A program made the position numbers and the translations under genes. DNA of 64,000 nucleotides from UBA10438 sp044238605 (GTDB taxonomy: Bacteria > Bacteroidota > Ignavibacteria > Kapaibacteriales > Kapaibacteriaceae). The notes beneath the pieces were generated by a model, which was not told where the DNA came from, did no database searches, and saw only the letters and a list, made by a program, of their open reading frames with translations. Shown here piece by piece: positions 35,162-43,833 of the stretch (position 1 is its first letter; each line of letters starts with the position of its first letter). Location of the stretch: contig JBIICY010000005.1 of NCBI GenBank assembly GCA_044238605.1, positions 124,001-188,000 of the forward strand. The letters run 5' to 3'.

Positions 35162-35264
35162 GGTAAAGTGCCATGATGTTCACAGGTTTTGCTGATCATT
35201 TGACGTTCTTGTTTCGAAACCACGTACAGTGTTAGGCGAGATTTACGACGATGAGTCTTCGCAG

Positions 35265-35276
35265 CATACCGGTATG
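35265..35276. other. 12-bp perfect palindrome between permease and blh
   Basis: CATACCGGTATG reads the same on both strands. It lies in the 155-bp gap between the convergent apc-type permease and blh genes. It could be an operator or chance; no regulator in the window is linked to it. Confidence 0.3.
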
Positions 35277-35316
35277 TGATGAATGTTAAATGTTAGCACG
35301 CCCCTTTTTCGTTGCA

Positions 35317-36165
35317 TCATGAACTATACACGCGATGAAACAGCCTGCTGTGAGGCACGGTTAGTGCACTCAATGCGATGAACAGCATTGCTAATATGTC
35401 AACTCCTGGAAACATGATATGGGTAAGAGCAATTCCCACATATGTTGTTAGGCTTAGAGGAGCGGCTGCTATAAGAAGCATGCGCCACGTCCAAGGATTC
35501 GAGGCATCCACATGATAACGCATTCGATGCATACTTGTCCATGAATGGACCACTACGAAATACCATGTAAAGGCCATCAGTGAGGGGGCTAGCATCGCAA
35601 TAGCAACAATGAGGATACTCTGAAGCAATGATCGTTGATGCTGCTCATCGGCACCAACGAGGGGAATGCCAATGACCAATGCCGATGCAAGTGTTCGAAC
35701 AACGCTGTAGTATGGCACTACAGATGCATCAACTGCGAATCCAGTTAGCGTAGCGAGGATTCCGCAAATGATGGGATCACGAAGATCAATAAGCACCGTA
35801 AGGACGGATGCGCCATAGGCAAGCGCAAGAAGGGGCTTTAGTTTGTGGCTTGTGCGTAGGTCGCAATCACCAAAGTGCCACGCTGAGTTGATCAGAAACA
35901 GCGCCAACATGATTACTGGCTGTACGAGCCACACACCGATTACGAGTCCAATACAGGATACATATATCGCCAACTCCCGAATTCGCTGGGTACGCGTCGA
36001 TATCAGATGCAGATCCATAGATCCATGCGGTATCCCAAGGAGTGCGATCAAGATGCCTGATATGATGACAGCTATATGCGTTGGAGCTAGGCCTAGGCCT
36101 GCTGCTACTAATGCTGACAATGCATAGACTATCGTCGGATTATTGCGCGCAGGAATGGTCGCCAC
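35317..36165 (-). CDS. blh: Brp/Blh-type beta-carotene 15,15'-dioxygenase
   Basis: The enzyme cleaves beta-carotene to two retinal molecules, the chromophore of the rhodopsin. The 282-residue membrane protein has the iron-binding histidines in four conserved places: GIPHGSMD (H47), SAWHFGDCD (H97), VVHSWTSMHR (H207) and TVPHSRLFHR (H272). Six or more hydrophobic helices alternate with short loops, as in the family. The start at 36165 overlaps the end of crtY by 37 bp, so the two enzymes are coupled, with crtY first. The length is normal. Confidence 0.92.
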   Translation of the reverse strand: MATIPARNNPTIVYALSALVAAGLGLAPTHIAVIISGILIALLGIPHGSMDLHLISTRTQRIRELAIYVSCIGLVIGVWLVQPVIMLALFLINSAWHFGDCDLRTSHKLKPLLALAYGASVLTVLIDLRDPIICGILATLTGFAVDASVVPYYSVVRTLASALVIGIPLVGADEQHQRSLLQSILIVAIAMLAPSLMAFTWYFVVVHSWTSMHRMRYHVDASNPWTWRMLLIAAAPLSLTTYVGIALTHIMFPGVDILAMLFIALSALTVPHSRLFHRVYSS

Positions 36166-37190
36166 GGCAGACTCCAGAAAATCTTGACTTCGTCAGAAAT
36201 ACTTGTTCCCTCATCCAGAAATCGTAGGATCTGCTCTATGGGATTTCGCGAAAACAGCGTCCATAAGATCCTTGGTATCTCATGGGGCTCATCACGTATA
36301 ATCCTCAACAGCAGACGATCATACCAGCGGAATCGTCCGGGCAGGGCAGGAGGCACCGAGAAAACACCAGTGCTCTGGTATGAACGCATCATGGACTCTG
36401 CATCTCGCACACAGCGCGCAACAGTATAGCCTGTAGTTGGCTTGGTGAGTCCACCAGCGGTTCCGATAGCGATCCACGACGGACCATGCTGTCGTTCCGG
36501 CACCCGATCTGTCATTGGTATTGTGCCAACTTCGGTTGCGAGCACGTCGTAGTCTGTTGCCCCAATGATATCCTTGATGTAGCTCCGCAGACGCACCTCG
36601 TATAGCTCCGAATCCCAGACTGCAGAAGAAAATACAGTGCACTCCACCAATGCTTCATTATCGGCATATGGTAACACGTAGACAAAGCAGACACCATCGT
36701 TCTGATCTACGCGGAAGTCCATCATTGTTGCAACATTCGTATCAAACACGGACTCACTTGTACGAATGCGCCAACCACGAAAATGCTGTAACAGCGAAAC
36801 GGAGGCTTGCGTGCGATCACGGTTGCGATTACACGAGTCGAGCGATACTTGTGCATCAGGATCAGGCCGCTCTGCATTGCCAGTTATCCTCGTGATCTCC
36901 ATCTGTGCATCAGCCAAGGCGCGGATCGATGCGGCTGTGTACTGCGAATATTGCAGACCATTCATAACATGATCTACATGCCCCTTGCCATATCCGATGC
37001 GAATCACACCCCACTGTGCAACAGCAGCCGAAGCAATCGGCGATCGAGCCGAGCTCCAGACGCAGAGTGTGCGATCTGGCACAGCATGCGATGCATCGAG
37101 CATTGTAACGCCCTGCAATGCATCGCCAAGTATGTCGTTAGCCACAAGCGCATAGACATGAGCAGCGACGCCGCCACCAAGAAAGTGCAT
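36129..37190 (-). CDS. crtY: Lycopene beta-cyclase, CrtY type
   Basis: The enzyme converts lycopene to beta-carotene. The 353-residue protein starts at ATG 37190 (a GTG at 37208 adds six residues). It has the FAD-binding start FLGGGVAAHVYAL, and the CrtY motifs MMDFRVDQ, FVYVLPYADNEALVECTVFS, IPMTD, and IGTAGGLTKPTTGYTVARC. It has the glycine loop of CrtY, but the usual acidic residue after it is not obvious. With blh downstream it feeds retinal production. Upstream carotenoid genes (crtE, crtB, crtI) are not in the window. Confidence 0.9.
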   Translation of the reverse strand: MHFLGGGVAAHVYALVANDILGDALQGVTMLDASHAVPDRTLCVWSSARSPIASAAVAQWGVIRIGYGKGHVDHVMNGLQYSQYTAASIRALADAQMEITRITGNAERPDPDAQVSLDSCNRNRDRTQASVSLLQHFRGWRIRTSESVFDTNVATMMDFRVDQNDGVCFVYVLPYADNEALVECTVFSSAVWDSELYEVRLRSYIKDIIGATDYDVLATEVGTIPMTDRVPERQHGPSWIAIGTAGGLTKPTTGYTVARCVRDAESMMRSYQSTGVFSVPPALPGRFRWYDRLLLRIIRDEPHEIPRILWTLFSRNPIEQILRFLDEGTSISDEVKIFWSLPWRPFLRAIIRR

Positions 37191-37552
37191 TGATGTTTGT
37201 TGATTCACCTAGAGCATCGGATTGTTTCTATGTTTACAATACCGAATATTATTGACATAGAAGGTCCGGACGTGTCTCATTTTGGCATCTACATCGTTTT
37301 TGAATACGCGATGCTTGCCTTCATTAATCGAAGGATATGGATAGGTCTTGCTATAAATGATAACGGAACGGGCTACGTAACGGTGAATGGACAAGAAGTA
37401 AACCTCAAAAGCGGTTCAACAGCACCCAAGATTTGAAGGGGCCCTGGATCAAGTTGTGGTCTACAGCCGCTTTGTGTCATTACCAGAACTAACAACGATC
37501 ATGAACATGAAGGAATAACTGTTCAGCAATCGCACAGCTGGTTCATCACTTG
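37191..37552. other. Intergenic region with no convincing gene
   Basis: About 360 bp lie between crtY and the lipoprotein gene, which are transcribed on the same strand. A plus-strand frame from 37230 to 37436 (68 residues, with FTIPNIIDIEGPDVSHFG) has no recognised domain, no good ribosome site and lies antisense to the crtY promoter region. I leave it uncalled. The minus strand upstream of crtY is AT-rich and may carry its promoter. Confidence 0.4.
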
Positions 37553-38167
37553 CTACTGAAAGATCCAGTACTTCGATATCCGCTCCAATGTGCCGGGTGC
37601 TACACTCTTCTGCGTAAGTAAAATTGTGACCGTTGATATAACGCATACAGCTGCAGCGAGAATACCAAGCACTACAAAAAAGCACCCTGTCCACCCATCC
37701 TTAACGAACACCTGTTTGTAGCTAAAGGCTGCTATGATGGCGAATGCGCCAGTGAATATTGGGAGTAACCACCACCCTGAACCAGCAGAAGATTCCTGTT
37801 GTGGTCGAAATCCATCAACAGCAATGCGTACAACGTTGTTGGTAGGCACTCGTATATATGATGTCACTGGCCCTCCTCGTGGACGAAGGTATGTGTTCAT
37901 CGGACTAATCTGTAGGATCACAGCCTGCTTGATCGTGGCTTCAAGCGAATCATGCGAATACACAACAGGTATGTCTGCCGTCATTTCGGGTTTATAGCCT
38001 TCGACTACTACGTCTACAGGTGTACTGCCGATGTATTCCTGTAACTCAATAAGATCGGTCTCATAGGTCGTTGCTTTTCTAACAAGCCGATCCTTTGGCG
38101 CACGAACACCTGAGCAACCGATTTGCAGCAGAATACACACAACAAATACAAACCGAAACATCATCAT
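37553..38167 (-). CDS. Lipoprotein with three membrane segments, unknown function
   Basis: The protein has about 204 residues from ATG 38167; the two following ATGs are equally possible. The lipobox is VCILLQIGCSG. The body has IELQEYIGSTPVDVVVEGYK and VAVRIAVDGFRP-like VRIAVDGFRPQQESSAGSG (a PEGA-like beta module), then hydrophobic helices (WWLLPIFTGAFAIIAAFS, GCFFVVLGILAAAVCVISTV). I do not recognise the family. It is last in a minus-strand run of three envelope genes with gaps of 11 and 17 bp. Confidence 0.58.
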   Translation of the reverse strand: MMMFRFVFVVCILLQIGCSGVRAPKDRLVRKATTYETDLIELQEYIGSTPVDVVVEGYKPEMTADIPVVYSHDSLEATIKQAVILQISPMNTYLRPRGGPVTSYIRVPTNNVVRIAVDGFRPQQESSAGSGWWLLPIFTGAFAIIAAFSYKQVFVKDGWTGCFFVVLGILAAAVCVISTVTILLTQKSVAPGTLERISKYWIFQ

Positions 38168-38178
38168 AGGATCTCTTG

Positions 38179-38919
38179 TTAGAATCCGATTGTTAACTGC
38201 ATAGCAGGTACAACAACGCCAGCAATAGATGGCTGCAGAATAGGTGTAAGTGATAGAAACGAGAGCTCTGGAGGTCTCAACATTGAGGCCAGCTGCTGAT
38301 TGTACTTTCTGTTTTTCTGATAGAGATAGAACGGTCGAAATGCAGCCCAGGCAGCGAGGAAAAGTGCACCATAAAGCATGAAATCTGCTGGGAGCTGACA
38401 CTCCGTACACTGTGAGGCTTTACCGGGTATTGCTATAAACGTAAGTAATGCAGCACCACCGATGAGATACCCACCGAACGAATCGCCAAGAATTATTGTA
38501 CCTAGAAATGGTATTGGGAAGAAGTTGATAAGTGCAGGAATAATGCTGCTGGTCCTGCTATACCTATCATATAGTTCTTGTCGGTACTTTGGCGATATGT
38601 TGTCGACATGCACGGGTGATAAGGGTGGAACCTCACGTGAATGCCGTGCAAAGAATAACTGGTTAGAGAGTTGTTGGTAGGATTCAGCCTCTCGCTCTGC
38701 ACTGCTAGAGTCCTGCTGATGGGTGGCAGTCAATCCCTGCGAATCCGAATTTTCAACAGCTTGAACATCCTGGTCATGAGTTATATGCAATGTGCTGTCG
38801 ACGTCGTTGTATGGCATTGGAACGTTCTGTCCAGCAACGGCTGAATCTTGACTAGATGCACAAACGAATGCGAAAACAACGGCAACAACAATGCTCAAGA
38901 GCCGTAATATCAACTTCAT
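38179..38919 (-). CDS. Secreted membrane protein, paralogous C-terminus to next gene
   Basis: The 246-residue protein has a signal peptide (LLSIVVAVVFAFVCASSQ), a Gln/Asp/Ser-rich spacer (residues 25-85), KYRQELYDRYSRTSSIIPAL, two helices (FFPIPFLGTIILGDSFGG, FMLYGALFLAAWAAF) and a beta-rich end LSFLSLTPILQPSIAGVVVP. The end matches that of the upstream gene (SYSLTPTLRLLPNGSVMPAL): both have LTPxL..xxxGxVxPAxxLxxx. Both also share PxYRxxxxxxx helical stretches. The function is unknown. Confidence 0.58.
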   Translation of the reverse strand: MKLILRLLSIVVAVVFAFVCASSQDSAVAGQNVPMPYNDVDSTLHITHDQDVQAVENSDSQGLTATHQQDSSSAEREAESYQQLSNQLFFARHSREVPPLSPVHVDNISPKYRQELYDRYSRTSSIIPALINFFPIPFLGTIILGDSFGGYLIGGAALLTFIAIPGKASQCTECQLPADFMLYGALFLAAWAAFRPFYLYQKNRKYNQQLASMLRPPELSFLSLTPILQPSIAGVVVPAMQLTIGF

Positions 38920-38936
38920 GATGATTTCCTTGATTG

Positions 38937-39596
38937 TTACTGGAGAGAAACACTAAGTGATAGTGCAGGCATTACGCTTCCGTTGGGTAACAAGCGCAAC
39001 GTTGGAGTTAGAGAATACGAAAAGTCTGTTGGCAGCTGCAGAGCATTTTTGAGCGCTGAGTTATGCTCGATGTTACGGCGATTTACTACCGTTGCCCGTA
39101 TAGCAGTGTAGACAAGAAGACCAACCCCTGCGATTCCTAGGTAGCTGGATGTATTGCTTACCTCTGAGCTACCGTGACTCGAGGCAAGTGCCACTAAACT
39201 TGTAATTCCTACCAGTCCCGTCATAATACCTACTCCATCGCCCTGTCTAATCGATGCAATCACCGGTACATACAAAAAGCCCATGGAAGCAGAGGCAAAA
39301 TTGGGTCCATCCTGAAACGCAGCGCGCTTATGCTCTTTAAAAATGCGCTTCCGATACTCTAAAGGGAGCCCCTTAATGTAGGGCCTGATAGAGTCCGCCA
39401 TGTCATCACCTTCAACGCCTTCATCGAGAATTGCATCGATGGCGAAGTACTTCTCCTCTGACTCCACGTCGAATTCTGTCGTGGTACTGTCGACAAGAAG
39501 CAGATCGTCTAAGCGAGTTACCGCTATTCCAACGGCGCTAGCCGAAGATGTCAAATACACAACAACGAGGACAATCAGACTATAAATACTCTTCAT
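38937..39596 (-). CDS. Secreted membrane protein, paralogue of next gene
   Basis: The protein has 219 residues from ATG 39596; an earlier frame start lacks a signal peptide. The signal peptide is SIYSLIVLVVVYLTSSASA. Residues 90-110 have YIKGLPLEYRKRIFKEHKR, followed by two helices (MGFLYVPVIASI, YLGIAGVGLLVYTAIRA) and the closing beta region SYSLTPTLRLLPNGSVMPAL. The layout is the same as in the following gene, so they are probable duplicates. It is first in the run 39596-37553. I do not recognise the family. Confidence 0.58.
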   Translation of the reverse strand: MKSIYSLIVLVVVYLTSSASAVGIAVTRLDDLLLVDSTTTEFDVESEEKYFAIDAILDEGVEGDDMADSIRPYIKGLPLEYRKRIFKEHKRAAFQDGPNFASASMGFLYVPVIASIRQGDGVGIMTGLVGITSLVALASSHGSSEVSNTSSYLGIAGVGLLVYTAIRATVVNRRNIEHNSALKNALQLPTDFSYSLTPTLRLLPNGSVMPALSLSVSLQ

Positions 39597-39752
39597 TTCT
39601 AGTACTCTGCTATTCCAACAACTCGCCATGTGTCATTGATTCTACAAACGGTAATTCCGTAACGAATACATCGACCACCGCATCAAACTAACATCATTCT
39701 ACGTAATTGTTGCTACCACCGACCAATTGCATCTGAACCGTACATTCCGTGA

Positions 39753-40340
39753 ATGAAATCTAAAGATCCCCGTGTAGATGCGTTCTTCCGTCACGTGCCG
39801 CAATGGCGCGAGGAGCTGCTGGCACTCAGAGAAATCATGCTTGAGACGGACCTAACAGAGTCCTACAAGTGGGGTCAGCCTTGTTACACCTACAATGACA
39901 AAAACCTTGTTCTGCTTGGAGGTTTTGCATCGTCGTTTGTTGTAAGCTTCTTCAACGGATCGTTGCTTCAGGACCCAAAGGGTATCCTTGAGTTTCCAGG
40001 ACCAAATTCTCGCGTTGCCAAGGTGCTGCGGTTTACCGATGGATCGCAGATAGCCCCGTTAGAGAATACGATCAAATCATACGTTGCTGAATCGATTGTA
40101 CTTGAACAAACAGGTATTAAGATTCAAACATCTCCAGCCAATGAACTTCCTGTGCCCAAGGAATTGTTAGACGCTTTTGCTCGCTTCAAGGGGCTTGAAC
40201 AGGCGTTCTATGCCCTCACGCCAGGCAGACAGCGCGGGTACCTGATGCATGTTGCATCTGCAAAACAGGCGGCTACGCGGACTTCGCGTATTGAAAAATG
40301 TGTTGACAAGATTCTCGACGGAAAAGGACTACAAGAGTAG
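39753..40340 (+). CDS. YdeI/OmdA-like DUF1801 family protein
   Basis: The 195-residue protein has a DUF1801-like domain: VDAFFRHVPQWREELLALRE, ESYKWGQPCYTYNDKNLVLL, FVVSFFNGSLLQDPKG. A C-terminal YdeI/OmdA helical region has PVPKELLDAFARFKGLEQAF and LTPGRQRGYLMHVASAKQAA followed by TRTSRIEKCVDKIL. Family members are small cytoplasmic proteins; some are linked to stress or antimicrobial resistance, but the biochemistry is unclear. It leads a plus-strand run with DUF2256 and a photolyase. Confidence 0.82.
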   Translation: MKSKDPRVDAFFRHVPQWREELLALREIMLETDLTESYKWGQPCYTYNDKNLVLLGGFASSFVVSFFNGSLLQDPKGILEFPGPNSRVAKVLRFTDGSQIAPLENTIKSYVAESIVLEQTGIKIQTSPANELPVPKELLDAFARFKGLEQAFYALTPGRQRGYLMHVASAKQAATRTSRIEKCVDKILDGKGLQE

Positions 40341-40341
40341 T

Positions 40342-40491
40342 ATGCGTAAGAAAGCTGATCTGCCAACAAAGGTGTGTATCGTGTGCAATAGACCGTTTAC
40401 TTGGCGTAAGAAGTGGGAAAAGGTCTGGGACGAGGTAAAGTACTGCTCCGATGCATGCAGACGCAAAAAAGGAGAACGTCTACATGCATAG
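40342..40491 (+). CDS. DUF2256 zinc-finger peptide
   Basis: This 49-residue protein matches DUF2256, with C12-x2-C15 and C35-x3-C39 (VCIVCNRPFTWRKKWEKVWD, then YCSDACRRKKG). The four cysteines probably bind zinc. DUF2256 proteins are often coded next to DASH cryptochrome/photolyase genes, as here, where the stop overlaps the photolyase start by eight bases. ATG 40342 is directly after the previous stop. The role is unknown; a DNA or flavin partner of the photolyase is possible. Confidence 0.85.
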   Translation: MRKKADLPTKVCIVCNRPFTWRKKWEKVWDEVKYCSDACRRKKGERLHA

Positions 40492-41623
40492 GTTATTCCC
40501 TGTTGGCAGAGACCAACGTCTGCACGACAATCCCCGGCTGATAGAGGCATGCAGAACAGCCAGCACCTTGCTGCCTGTGTATGATCTTGATCCATCGATT
40601 TCATATGGACCCCATCGCATAGCATTTCTTCTTGATTCACTTCGAGCATTACAAGTGCAACTCAGATCTCGAGGGAGTGACCTTCTGCTTCGTATTCAAG
40701 TGCCTTCCAGTGCTGATATGCAATGGTATAATGCTGCACCCACGATGTATGACAAAGCAGACTTGCCATTTGACCTGCAGGCCATGCCAGAGGTCTTCAC
40801 ATCGTTTCGCCGTCTGCTCGAAAAGCATGCTGTACCAGTTCAGGTACCTGTAGATGCTCCTCTTGTTCTGCCACCACTTCCCGATGGGATTGTTTGTCCA
40901 GATATACCGTCGCCAGAACAACTTGGATATGATGTGATGGCTTGTGATGCACGAAGTGCATTTCCTTACGTGCAGGCACGTTGGCAAGCAGGTGAAGAGA
41001 CGGCACAGAAACATCTGCGTGAGTATCTCGCATCGCATACAGTTGACACCTACAAGGCAACGCGCAACGGTCTGATAGGCACTAGCTTCTCGAGTAAACT
41101 CTCACCATGGCTTGCTCTTGGTAATATCAGCGCACGAACGATCACAACGGCCTTATGGGACTATGAAGAAGATCATGGTGCCAACGACGGAACGTATTGG
41201 CTGTGGTTTGAACTTGTCTGGCGCGACTTCTTCGCATTTCGTGCTCAGCAGCGTGGACGTACACCAAGCGCTGCGTTAGAGCGTGCAAACGAGAATCACC
41301 AGTTTCGTGCCTGGACATCTGGTACAACAGGAGCGGCATTTGTTGATGCTGCAATGAAGGAGCTACTCCTTACGGGCTGGCTCAGCAACCGCATGCGTCA
41401 GATTGCAGCAAGCTATTTGATCAACGAGTTACGATTACCCTGGCAATGGGGGGAAGCATGGTTTGCCATGCAGCTTGTTGATCTTGATCCTGCCTCGAAT
41501 GAGGGGAACTGGAGATACATAGCAGGCCAAGGGGCAGACCCGCGTGGTGGACGTCACTTCTCGATCACACACCAGCAAAATATGTACGATCCAAACGGTG
41601 AGTACGTCGCATACTGGAAGTAG
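40484..41623 (+). CDS. Photolyase/cryptochrome-family flavoprotein (DASH-like)
   Basis: The protein has about 379 residues, starting at ATG 40484 with AAGGAGAAC upstream. The N-terminal half is a photolyase alpha/beta domain (FPVGRDQRLHDNPRL, LLPVYDLDPS). The C-terminal FAD domain has TRNGLIGTSFSSKLSPWLAL, LWFELVWRDFFAF, SNRMRQIAASYLINEL and NWRYIAGQGADPRGGRHFSI. The last motif (GQGADPRGGRHF) is typical of DASH cryptochromes, which repair UV-damaged single-stranded DNA. It is shorter than most DASH proteins (about 430-490). It overlaps DUF2256, a usual partner. Confidence 0.86.
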   Translation: MHRLFPVGRDQRLHDNPRLIEACRTASTLLPVYDLDPSISYGPHRIAFLLDSLRALQVQLRSRGSDLLLRIQVPSSADMQWYNAAPTMYDKADLPFDLQAMPEVFTSFRRLLEKHAVPVQVPVDAPLVLPPLPDGIVCPDIPSPEQLGYDVMACDARSAFPYVQARWQAGEETAQKHLREYLASHTVDTYKATRNGLIGTSFSSKLSPWLALGNISARTITTALWDYEEDHGANDGTYWLWFELVWRDFFAFRAQQRGRTPSAALERANENHQFRAWTSGTTGAAFVDAAMKELLLTGWLSNRMRQIAASYLINELRLPWQWGEAWFAMQLVDLDPASNEGNWRYIAGQGADPRGGRHFSITHQQNMYDPNGEYVAYWK

Positions 41624-41650
41624 AAAGCCACCCCGTCCATAAATTGTGGG

Positions 41651-42823
41651 ATGAAAACAATTCTCCTCCTTGGTTCCGGCGAGCTCGGAAAGGAATTTGT
41701 CATTGCCGTTAAGCGGTACGGACATCGCGTTGTGGCCGTAGATTCCTATGAAAACGCTCCTGCCATGCAGGTTGCCGATGATTATCGAGTGATCTCTATG
41801 CTAGATGCATCGCAGCTTGATGCAGTTGTGGCCGATATACAACCAGATATCATCGTGCCAGAGGTAGAGGCGATACGCACGGAGCGCCTCTTTGCTTATG
41901 AAGAGCAAGGCATCCACGTTGTTCCAAGTGCACGTGCAGCAAACATGACGATGAATCGCAAGGCTATTCGTGACCTTGCTGCTAAGGAGCTTGGACTCAA
42001 AACAGCTACGTATCGATATGCGACAACGCATGAAGAGTTTGTTGCCGCTGTGGAAGCCGTTGGTATCCCATGTGTTGTAAAGCCCCTTATGTCATCAAGT
42101 GGAAAGGGGCAAAGCACCGTGAAACATGCCGATGATATCGACCGTGCATGGACGTATGCGCTTGAGGGTTCCCGCGGTGATCTCATGGAAGTAATTATTG
42201 AGGCATTTGTCGCATTTGAAAGTGAGATCACGCTGCTAACGGTTACGCAGAAGAATGGTCCTACATTGTTTTGTCCACCAATCGGACACCGTCAGGAACG
42301 GGGCGACTATCAAGAATCATGGATCCCTCACTATGTAAAGCCAGAGCTTTTGCAGGAAGCGCAGCGCATGGCGGCACTCGTAACCGAGTCGCTTTCCGGC
42401 GCGGGTATCTGGGGTGTAGAGTTCTTTCTCACAGATAATGAAGTTTACTTCAGTGAGTTGTCTCCGCGTCCACATGATACAGGCATGGTTACACTTACTG
42501 GTGCAACAACGCTTAGTGAGTTCGAACTTCATGCCCGTGCTGTACTGGGATATCCGATACCGAGGCTCCAGTTAGAGCACGCTGCCGCATCTGCGGTTGT
42601 ATTGGCAACAGAACACTCGACAACTGCTCCAACATATCAGGGAGTTGAGTCCGCCCTCTCCGAATCTGGCATTGAGATTCGCATCTTCGGAAAACCAACT
42701 ACACGCCCATATCGCCGCATGGCAGTTGCTGTTGCATCTGCATTGAACGAAAACGAAACGATCGAATCACTTCGCAATCGCGCTACTGCGGCCGCATCGA
42801 AGATCATGGTGATCTGCCAGTAA
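41651..42823 (+). CDS. purT: Formate-dependent phosphoribosylglycinamide formyltransferase
   Basis: PurT uses formate and ATP to formylate GAR in purine synthesis, without folate. The 390-residue protein has the ATP-grasp fold and the PurT N-terminus ILLLGSGELGKEFVIAVKR, then IVPEVEAIRTERL, ATP-site KPLMSSSGKGQSTV, and FFLTDNEVYFSELSPRPHDTGM with the metal-binding Glu residues. The length matches the family (about 390). It lies 27 bp after the photolyase gene; a formate source is not seen nearby. Confidence 0.95.
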   Translation: MKTILLLGSGELGKEFVIAVKRYGHRVVAVDSYENAPAMQVADDYRVISMLDASQLDAVVADIQPDIIVPEVEAIRTERLFAYEEQGIHVVPSARAANMTMNRKAIRDLAAKELGLKTATYRYATTHEEFVAAVEAVGIPCVVKPLMSSSGKGQSTVKHADDIDRAWTYALEGSRGDLMEVIIEAFVAFESEITLLTVTQKNGPTLFCPPIGHRQERGDYQESWIPHYVKPELLQEAQRMAALVTESLSGAGIWGVEFFLTDNEVYFSELSPRPHDTGMVTLTGATTLSEFELHARAVLGYPIPRLQLEHAAASAVVLATEHSTTAPTYQGVESALSESGIEIRIFGKPTTRPYRRMAVAVASALNENETIESLRNRATAAASKIMVICQ

Positions 42824-42862
42824 CGTCGTCAGAAATAACATAAGAACAACATCGGAATAGAC

Positions 42863-43390
42863 ATGTCTACCAGAACTCGATTGATTGTGTCCGGCATCGC
42901 TACTGCAATTGCCCTAGGATTGTCTGCCCAGGTAACAATCCCAAGCAATCCAATTGTGCCTGGAACACTGCAGTGCTTCGCGATTATGCTTACCGGCTCG
43001 CTCTTTGGTATGCGTGCGTCGGTTCTTGGTGGTATACTCTATCTGATAGGGGGCGCAAGCGGTATACCTTGGTTTAGCGGCCTGGATGCCGACATGACAG
43101 TAACAGGCGGATACATTCTTGGTTTTGTTCCAGCTCTGGCTATCGTGGGATTCCAGGCAGACAAGAATAACCTTGCCACGTTTACATCATCCCTAGGCAC
43201 GTACCTTGTTGCACTAATGGTGGTCTACCTCAGTGGATTCATCTGGCTCGTGCAATATGCTGGTGTATCTGCCACACAGGCATACGTAGACGGCGTCCAA
43301 GCAACATTCGTTGGAGATGTTGTGGAGATCACCGCTGTTGCGGCACTTGTGGGACTATTCAGCCAGTTGTTTAAACGGTCAGCACAGTAG
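42863..43390 (+). CDS. bioY: BioY family biotin transporter S component
   Basis: This 175-residue protein is a membrane S component that binds biotin for an ECF-type importer. It has about six helices and the signatures VTIPSNPIVPGTLQCFAIML, then SLFGMRASVLGGILYLIGGA followed by SGIPWFSGL. The BioY family conserves the latter region. No energising EcfA/EcfT genes lie nearby, so they would be elsewhere. It is preceded by a 40-bp gap and is convergent with the PEGA lipoprotein gene. Confidence 0.88.
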   Translation: MSTRTRLIVSGIATAIALGLSAQVTIPSNPIVPGTLQCFAIMLTGSLFGMRASVLGGILYLIGGASGIPWFSGLDADMTVTGGYILGFVPALAIVGFQADKNNLATFTSSLGTYLVALMVVYLSGFIWLVQYAGVSATQAYVDGVQATFVGDVVEITAVAALVGLFSQLFKRSAQ

Positions 43391-43406
43391 GGCTCGACCG
43401 AACTCC

Positions 43407-43793
43407 TTATTTCTTGTCCATAACAAAGTGTGCGTCGTTGCGATCGAGGGACTTCCAGTCACCTGTGATGGCATCGATAACGATTGGCCAAACACCGCAG
43501 ATTACGTCTACTATTACCCAGCCTGCACCAACGCTGCTTGAAATCAACATGGACCGCGAGTCAAAGCCTTCTTTGCGGACCTGAATGAGCTGATTCTCTG
43601 TACCATCGACCTTTGCAGAAACGGGCGTAGTGCCAACGTCTATCCCATTGATCTGCACACGGGCTCCGCTTGGGTCCGATGTGATGTCTACAGTCTCATG
43701 ACTTCCCTTGAGAATCGTAGCACAGCCGGTGGAGAGAAATAGCGTGCTGGCAGCAAGAAGTATGGCAAGAATTTTCATGAGTATGTTGGTCAT
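43407..43793 (-). CDS. PEGA-domain lipoprotein
   Basis: The protein has about 128 residues from ATG 43793, or 123 from ATG 43778, which gives a tidier lipoprotein signal (ILAILLAASTLFLSTGC). After the lipobox Cys there is CATILKGSHETVDITSDPSG and ARVQINGIDVGTTPVSAKVD, a PEGA domain, then a hydrophobic part (VGAGWVIVDVICGVWPIVID). The layout resembles small PEGA lipoproteins of unknown function that contain CATIxxGxxQ at the mature N-terminus. It lies 40 bp after the peroxidase gene. Confidence 0.72.
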   Translation of the reverse strand: MTNILMKILAILLAASTLFLSTGCATILKGSHETVDITSDPSGARVQINGIDVGTTPVSAKVDGTENQLIQVRKEGFDSRSMLISSSVGAGWVIVDVICGVWPIVIDAITGDWKSLDRNDAHFVMDKK

Positions 43794-43833
43794 TGGTGTA
43801 ATAATGTCGTACACCAATATACAACGGCACAAG

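Noticed and set aside
37230..37436. A 68-residue plus-strand frame between crtY and the lipoprotein gene
   Set aside because: No recognised domain, no ribosome site, and it lies in the likely crtY promoter region; it may be a gene remnant but this cannot be shown.
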